Assembly (NCBI GenBank): GCA_012797505.1
Contig: JAAZOZ010000342.1
Coordinates: forward strand, 1 to 23,900
From: Smithella sp.
Lineage (GTDB): Bacteria > Desulfobacterota > Syntrophia > Syntrophales > Smithellaceae
Length of the DNA stretch: 23,900 nt
Direction: 5' to 3'
Shown in pieces: positions 21,364-23,900 of this stretch. Each line of letters starts with the position of its first letter. Position 1 is the stretch's first letter. Made by a program: the position numbers and the translations under genes. The notes below the pieces were generated by a model. The model saw only the letters and a program-made list of their open reading frames with translations, made no database searches and was not told the DNA's origin.

Positions 21364-22302
21364 CTAAAGTGTTTCGGGGGAAAAGGCGATGACATCATCA
21401 ATCGTTGCCGTATCGGCCAGAATCATGATCATCCGGTCCAGACCCAGCGCGATGCCGGCGCAGGGCGGCAGGTTTTCCAGAGACGCAAGAAACGGCTCCG
21501 GCATGGCGTAGTGGACCTGATGCCTGGCCGCCTGCGCCTTCAGGGCTTCTTCAAAGCGCCGTCTCTGCTCCCGGGCGTCGGTCAATTCCGAAAAGCCGTT
21601 GGCGATTTCCATGCCGCCGATGTAAAGCTCAAACCGCTCCGCGACGGCCGGATCATCTTTTTTGATTTTGGCCAGGGAGGCCATTTGCGCCGGATAATCA
21701 AAAAGAAACGTTGGAAGGTCATTGCCGAGGTTCGGTTCGACATGCTCGACCAATACCTCGTCAAAGCGGTCGCCGGCCAGCGCGTTCGGCAGGCTGACGG
21801 GCGCATATCGGGAAAAAGCATCCGCCACGGTGATTCTTTCCCATGGCGGCGAAAGGCGGATAGTTTTATTCTGCCAGACGATCTTTCCGGAACGGCCCAT
21901 CTGCCGGCAGGCGGAAATGAGAAGATCTTCGCACTGGTCCATGAGTTTCCGGTAGTCGCAGTGCAGAGCGTACCACTCGAGCATCGAAAACTCCGGCAGG
22001 TGCCGGTTGCCTCTTTCTCCGGCCCGGAAGCATTTGCAAAACTGGAAGATTCGGGGGTAACCGGCGGCCAGAAGTCTTTTCATGCAAATCTCGGGGGAGG
22101 TCTGCAAAAACCAGTTTCCGGAAGGAAGGGGTTCAATATGCTCTTCCGGCGCGGGCGCGGGGATGCGCAGGGGGGTTTCGACTTCCAGAAAACCTTGTTG
22201 AATAAAGAAGCGGCGAAGATGTTCGGTAAATCCGGCGCGCAGTTGCAGAGCCTGCGCCTTGCGCGCCAGATAGAAACAATCGTCCTTTGGGAGTGTGCTC
22301 AT
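21364..22302 (-). CDS. epmA: Elongation factor P beta-lysine ligase (EpmA/GenX/PoxA)
   Basis: This 312-residue protein is a class II lysyl-tRNA-synthetase-like catalytic domain without an anticodon-binding domain. It attaches beta-lysine to EF-P using ATP. It shows motif 1 (FFIQQGFLEVETPLRIP), the substrate segment LQTSPEICMKRLLAAGYPRIFQFCKCFR, motif 2 (FRAGERGNRHLPEFSMLEWY), the GGMEIANGFSELTD lysine-site segment, and motif 3 (GIALGLDRMIMIL). The length is close to E. coli EpmA (325). ATG 22302 is the first ATG; a TTG six codons upstream is in frame. Neither has a clear ribosome site, and a repeat element lies directly upstream. efp is the next gene upstream, the natural substrate. Confidence 0.95.
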   Translation of the reverse strand: MSTLPKDDCFYLARKAQALQLRAGFTEHLRRFFIQQGFLEVETPLRIPAPAPEEHIEPLPSGNWFLQTSPEICMKRLLAAGYPRIFQFCKCFRAGERGNRHLPEFSMLEWYALHCDYRKLMDQCEDLLISACRQMGRSGKIVWQNKTIRLSPPWERITVADAFSRYAPVSLPNALAGDRFDEVLVEHVEPNLGNDLPTFLFDYPAQMASLAKIKKDDPAVAERFELYIGGMEIANGFSELTDAREQRRRFEEALKAQAARHQVHYAMPEPFLASLENLPPCAGIALGLDRMIMILADTATIDDVIAFSPETL

Positions 22303-22308
22303 GGTTAT

Positions 22309-22432
22309 GCAGCTTTTCAAAATGTTTCAGAGGCAAGGCGCGTGAAGCATGAGGAGGGATGCGTATTTTTGTATGCGTTGCAACGACGAAAGCTGAAACG
22401 CAACGCAGCATATGAGCATTTTGGAAAGTTGC
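22309..22432. repeat. Imperfect inverted-repeat element between efp and epmA
   Basis: A 124-base element has 16-base ends that are near-perfect inverted copies: GCAGCTTTTCAAAATG (22309-22324) and CATTTTGGAAAGTTGC (22417-22432). Their two differences become G-U pairs in plus-strand RNA. Inside are GTTTCAG/CTGAAAC (22324-22330 and 22393-22399) and a 10-base palindrome CGTTGCAACG (22376-22385). It fills nearly the whole gap between the efp stop and the epmA start and codes for nothing evident. It looks like a small dispersed palindromic (REP- or MITE-like) element, which only a genome-wide copy search could confirm. Confidence 0.6.
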
Positions 22433-22437
22433 TTGCG

Positions 22438-23001
22438 CTAGCCTTTGACCCGCGTCAGATATTCTCCCGTTCGCGTGTCGATGCGGATTTTTTCGCCTTC
22501 GCTGATGAACGTCGGCACCAGAATGGTGTATCCGGTCTGCACCTTGACGGGTTTGGTCGCGCCGGACACCGTATCTCCCTTGGCCCACGGTTCGGCTTCG
22601 GTCACGACCAGTTCGACAAAATTGGGCAGGCTGATGCCGATGGGACGGTCTTCAAAGAGAAGGATTTCCGCTTCAATGTTGTCGAGCAGGAAGTTTACGG
22701 CGTCCCCGACCTGTTCCTGGGTCAGATAGACCTGCTCGAAGGTTTCATTGTCCATGAAGCAGAATTTGTCCCCTTCCTTGTACAGGTATTGCATTTTCTT
22801 TTCGCGCAGGTCGGCGGGCTCGAAAACATCGACGGAGCGGAAGGTCCGTTCAAACTGGCTTCCGGTGAGCATGTTTTTTAATTTGCAGCGGTAAAGCGCC
22901 TGTCCTTTCCCTGGTTTGACAAAGTTAAACTCGGTGATCACGTAGGGATCGTTGTCGATTTTCAGGCGCAGTCCTTTTCTCAAATCACTGGCGGTGTACA
23001 T
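22438..23001 (-). CDS. efp: Translation elongation factor P
   Basis: This 187-residue protein relieves ribosome stalling at polyproline runs. It has the three-domain EF-P length, the modification loop FVKPGKGQA with acceptor Lys32 (the equivalent of E. coli Lys34), the DNETFEQ segment, LPNFVELVV, and the C-terminal DTRTGEYLTRVKG. The lysine at the loop tip and the neighbouring epmA and aminomutase genes indicate beta-lysylation rather than rhamnosylation (which uses Arg). The ATG at 23001 has AAGGAG about 11 bases upstream, slightly long. The stop lies 6 bases from the inverted-repeat element. Confidence 0.98.
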   Translation of the reverse strand: MYTASDLRKGLRLKIDNDPYVITEFNFVKPGKGQALYRCKLKNMLTGSQFERTFRSVDVFEPADLREKKMQYLYKEGDKFCFMDNETFEQVYLTQEQVGDAVNFLLDNIEAEILLFEDRPIGISLPNFVELVVTEAEPWAKGDTVSGATKPVKVQTGYTILVPTFISEGEKIRIDTRTGEYLTRVKG

Positions 23002-23063
23002 AAAAAGTCTTTCTCCTTCGTTGGCGGCTCTGAAGCGATATCCTCGCGCTCTTCCTAATCCAA

Positions 23064-23900
23064 TTATTCAAAATTGTCAAAAAAATCTTGATGTTTTCGC
23101 AAGGCATTTTGGATGGGCCGCGACAGGGGCCAAAGGGGGACTTTCCCCTCCCGCCCGGGCAGATCGGCCACGTATTGCGGAAGCGCCAGACCCGAGCAGC
23201 TTCGATGAAGCTTTTCCATGAGATTCAGGCCCTTCCTGGCGTCCGTGCGGAAATGATTGCAGCCCCGCGCGGGTTCGCAGTGGAAAAGATAATAAGGGCG
23301 AACCGATATTTTCTGCAATCCGTTCAGCAGACTTTGCATAACCTTCGGCGAGTCGTTGACGCCCTGGAGCAGAACCGACTGGTTGGAAACCGGAATTCCC
23401 GCTTCCTGGATCATGTTGCACGCCCGCTGGGCGTCTTTGGTGATTTCCGCAGGATGATTGAACTGGGTATTGAACCATAACGGCCGGTGCCGCTTCAGAA
23501 TCCGGCAGAGATTTCCCGTGATTCTCATCGGCAGGACCACGGGGGCGCGGCTGCCGATGCGCAGCACTTCGATGTGCGGTATGGACGCAAACGATGACAG
23601 GATCCATTCCAGGGAGGCATCGTCAAACATCAGCGGGTCCCCTCCGGAGAGGATGACTTCACGAATCTGCGGCGATTCCGATACAAAGCGGACCATTGGC
23701 GCCAGGCGGTTTTTTAAGGGACCGGCTTCAGGGACGCTCCAGAAACGTTTGCGGTTGCAATGCCGGCAGTAGGTGGCGCAACGGTGTGTGACGATGGCCA
23801 GCACGCGGTCCGGATAGCGCTGAATCAGGTTCGGCGCAGGCATGGAGCGGTCTTCGCCGAGCGGGTCGTCCCTAAGGCCCGCGGAGAAGGACAGCTCTCT
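23064..23900 (-). CDS. epmB: KamA/EpmB-family radical SAM lysine aminomutase (N-terminus cut by window edge)
   Basis: The C-terminal 278 residues are visible; the frame continues past the right edge. The radical-SAM cluster motif is CATYCRHC (CxxxCxxC), preceded by the family's DPLGED...LIQRYPDRVLAIVTHRC. GGDPL and 'NTQFNHPAEIT' follow. The PLP lysine is in GREGKVPL (codon 23144-23142). Family members convert L-lysine to beta-lysine. In clostridial KamA the substrate amino group is held by Asp293 and Asp330; here the first position is Glu (HCEPARG) and the second Asp (YVADLPG). E. coli EpmB differs at both. The chain ends soon after the PLP lysine, as in EpmB, without the longer KamA tail. 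Location 62 bases upstream of efp argues for EF-P modification; the symbol is provisional. Confidence 0.87.
   Translation of the reverse strand, partial: RELSFSAGLRDDPLGEDRSMPAPNLIQRYPDRVLAIVTHRCATYCRHCNRKRFWSVPEAGPLKNRLAPMVRFVSESPQIREVILSGGDPLMFDDASLEWILSSFASIPHIEVLRIGSRAPVVLPMRITGNLCRILKRHRPLWFNTQFNHPAEITKDAQRACNMIQEAGIPVSNQSVLLQGVNDSPKVMQSLLNGLQKISVRPYYLFHCEPARGCNHFRTDARKGLNLMEKLHRSCSGLALPQYVADLPGREGKVPLWPLSRPIQNALRKHQDFFDNFE

Noticed and set aside
21511..22881. A 456-codon plus-strand open frame across epmA, the repeat element and efp.
   Set aside because: It runs antisense to two clearly recognised genes and has no family resemblance.
1..23900. tRNA, rRNA, CRISPR arrays, insertion sequences, prophage or toxin-antitoxin genes.
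   Set aside because: None seen on either strand by reading the sequence and the translated frames.

Overview
The window is chromosomal DNA from a Gram-negative, diderm bacterium. It carries an LPS-assembly protein (LptD), a complete Tol-Pal system and several outer-membrane-type lipoproteins. The gene content and order (rplM-rpsI-argC-cysS; tolQRAB-pal-cpoB; a lysine-aminomutase-like gene with efp and epmA) and the CoA-ligase/DUF169/long acyl-CoA dehydrogenase group suggest a Desulfobacterota (former Deltaproteobacteria) organism, perhaps a syntrophic member of the Syntrophales. That placement is inferred from the proteins, not from a search. No rRNA, tRNA, CRISPR array, phage gene or transposase was found.

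Left part (1-3300): an acyl-CoA synthetase/AMP-ligase start runs off the left edge on the minus strand. It is divergent from a DUF169 gene and a 571-residue acyl-CoA dehydrogenase on the plus strand, which ends at a clear terminator. The 410-base divergent spacer holds good promoters in both directions. This part looks like acyl-CoA or carboxylic-acid metabolism.

Middle part, all plus strand (3442-16428): a metallo-beta-lactamase-fold hydrolase resembling class II cyclic-nucleotide phosphodiesterases, folC, and lptD. Then comes rplM-rpsI behind a strong sigma70-type promoter preceded by a tandem 11-bp repeat. A strong terminator fills the rpsI-argC gap. After it follow argC, cysS, a CtpA-type S41 protease, a divergent polysaccharide deacetylase, a large TPR lipoprotein and a LolB/DUF4292-like lipoprotein. 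The last four look like an envelope-maintenance operon.

Right part, all minus strand (16481-23900): reading leftward, a KamA/EpmB-type radical SAM protein (cut by the right edge), efp and epmA form an EF-P beta-lysylation module. After a promoter come tolQ, tolR, tolA and tolB, then a second internal promoter, pal and cpoB. Lysine isomerisation, lysine ligation and the acceptor Lys32 of EF-P are all encoded together. The Tol-Pal genes encode the proton-driven inner-membrane motor, the periplasmic TolB and the peptidoglycan-binding lipoprotein needed for outer-membrane constriction.

Most of the window is housekeeping. The points worth a second look are: a TolA-like charged helical arm in Pal alongside a TolA that lacks one; an Asp-to-Glu change in the KamA/EpmB-like enzyme; a roughly 124-bp inverted-repeat element between efp and epmA; the long acyl-CoA dehydrogenase; and unusual regulatory DNA at the CoA-ligase leader, rplM and argC.
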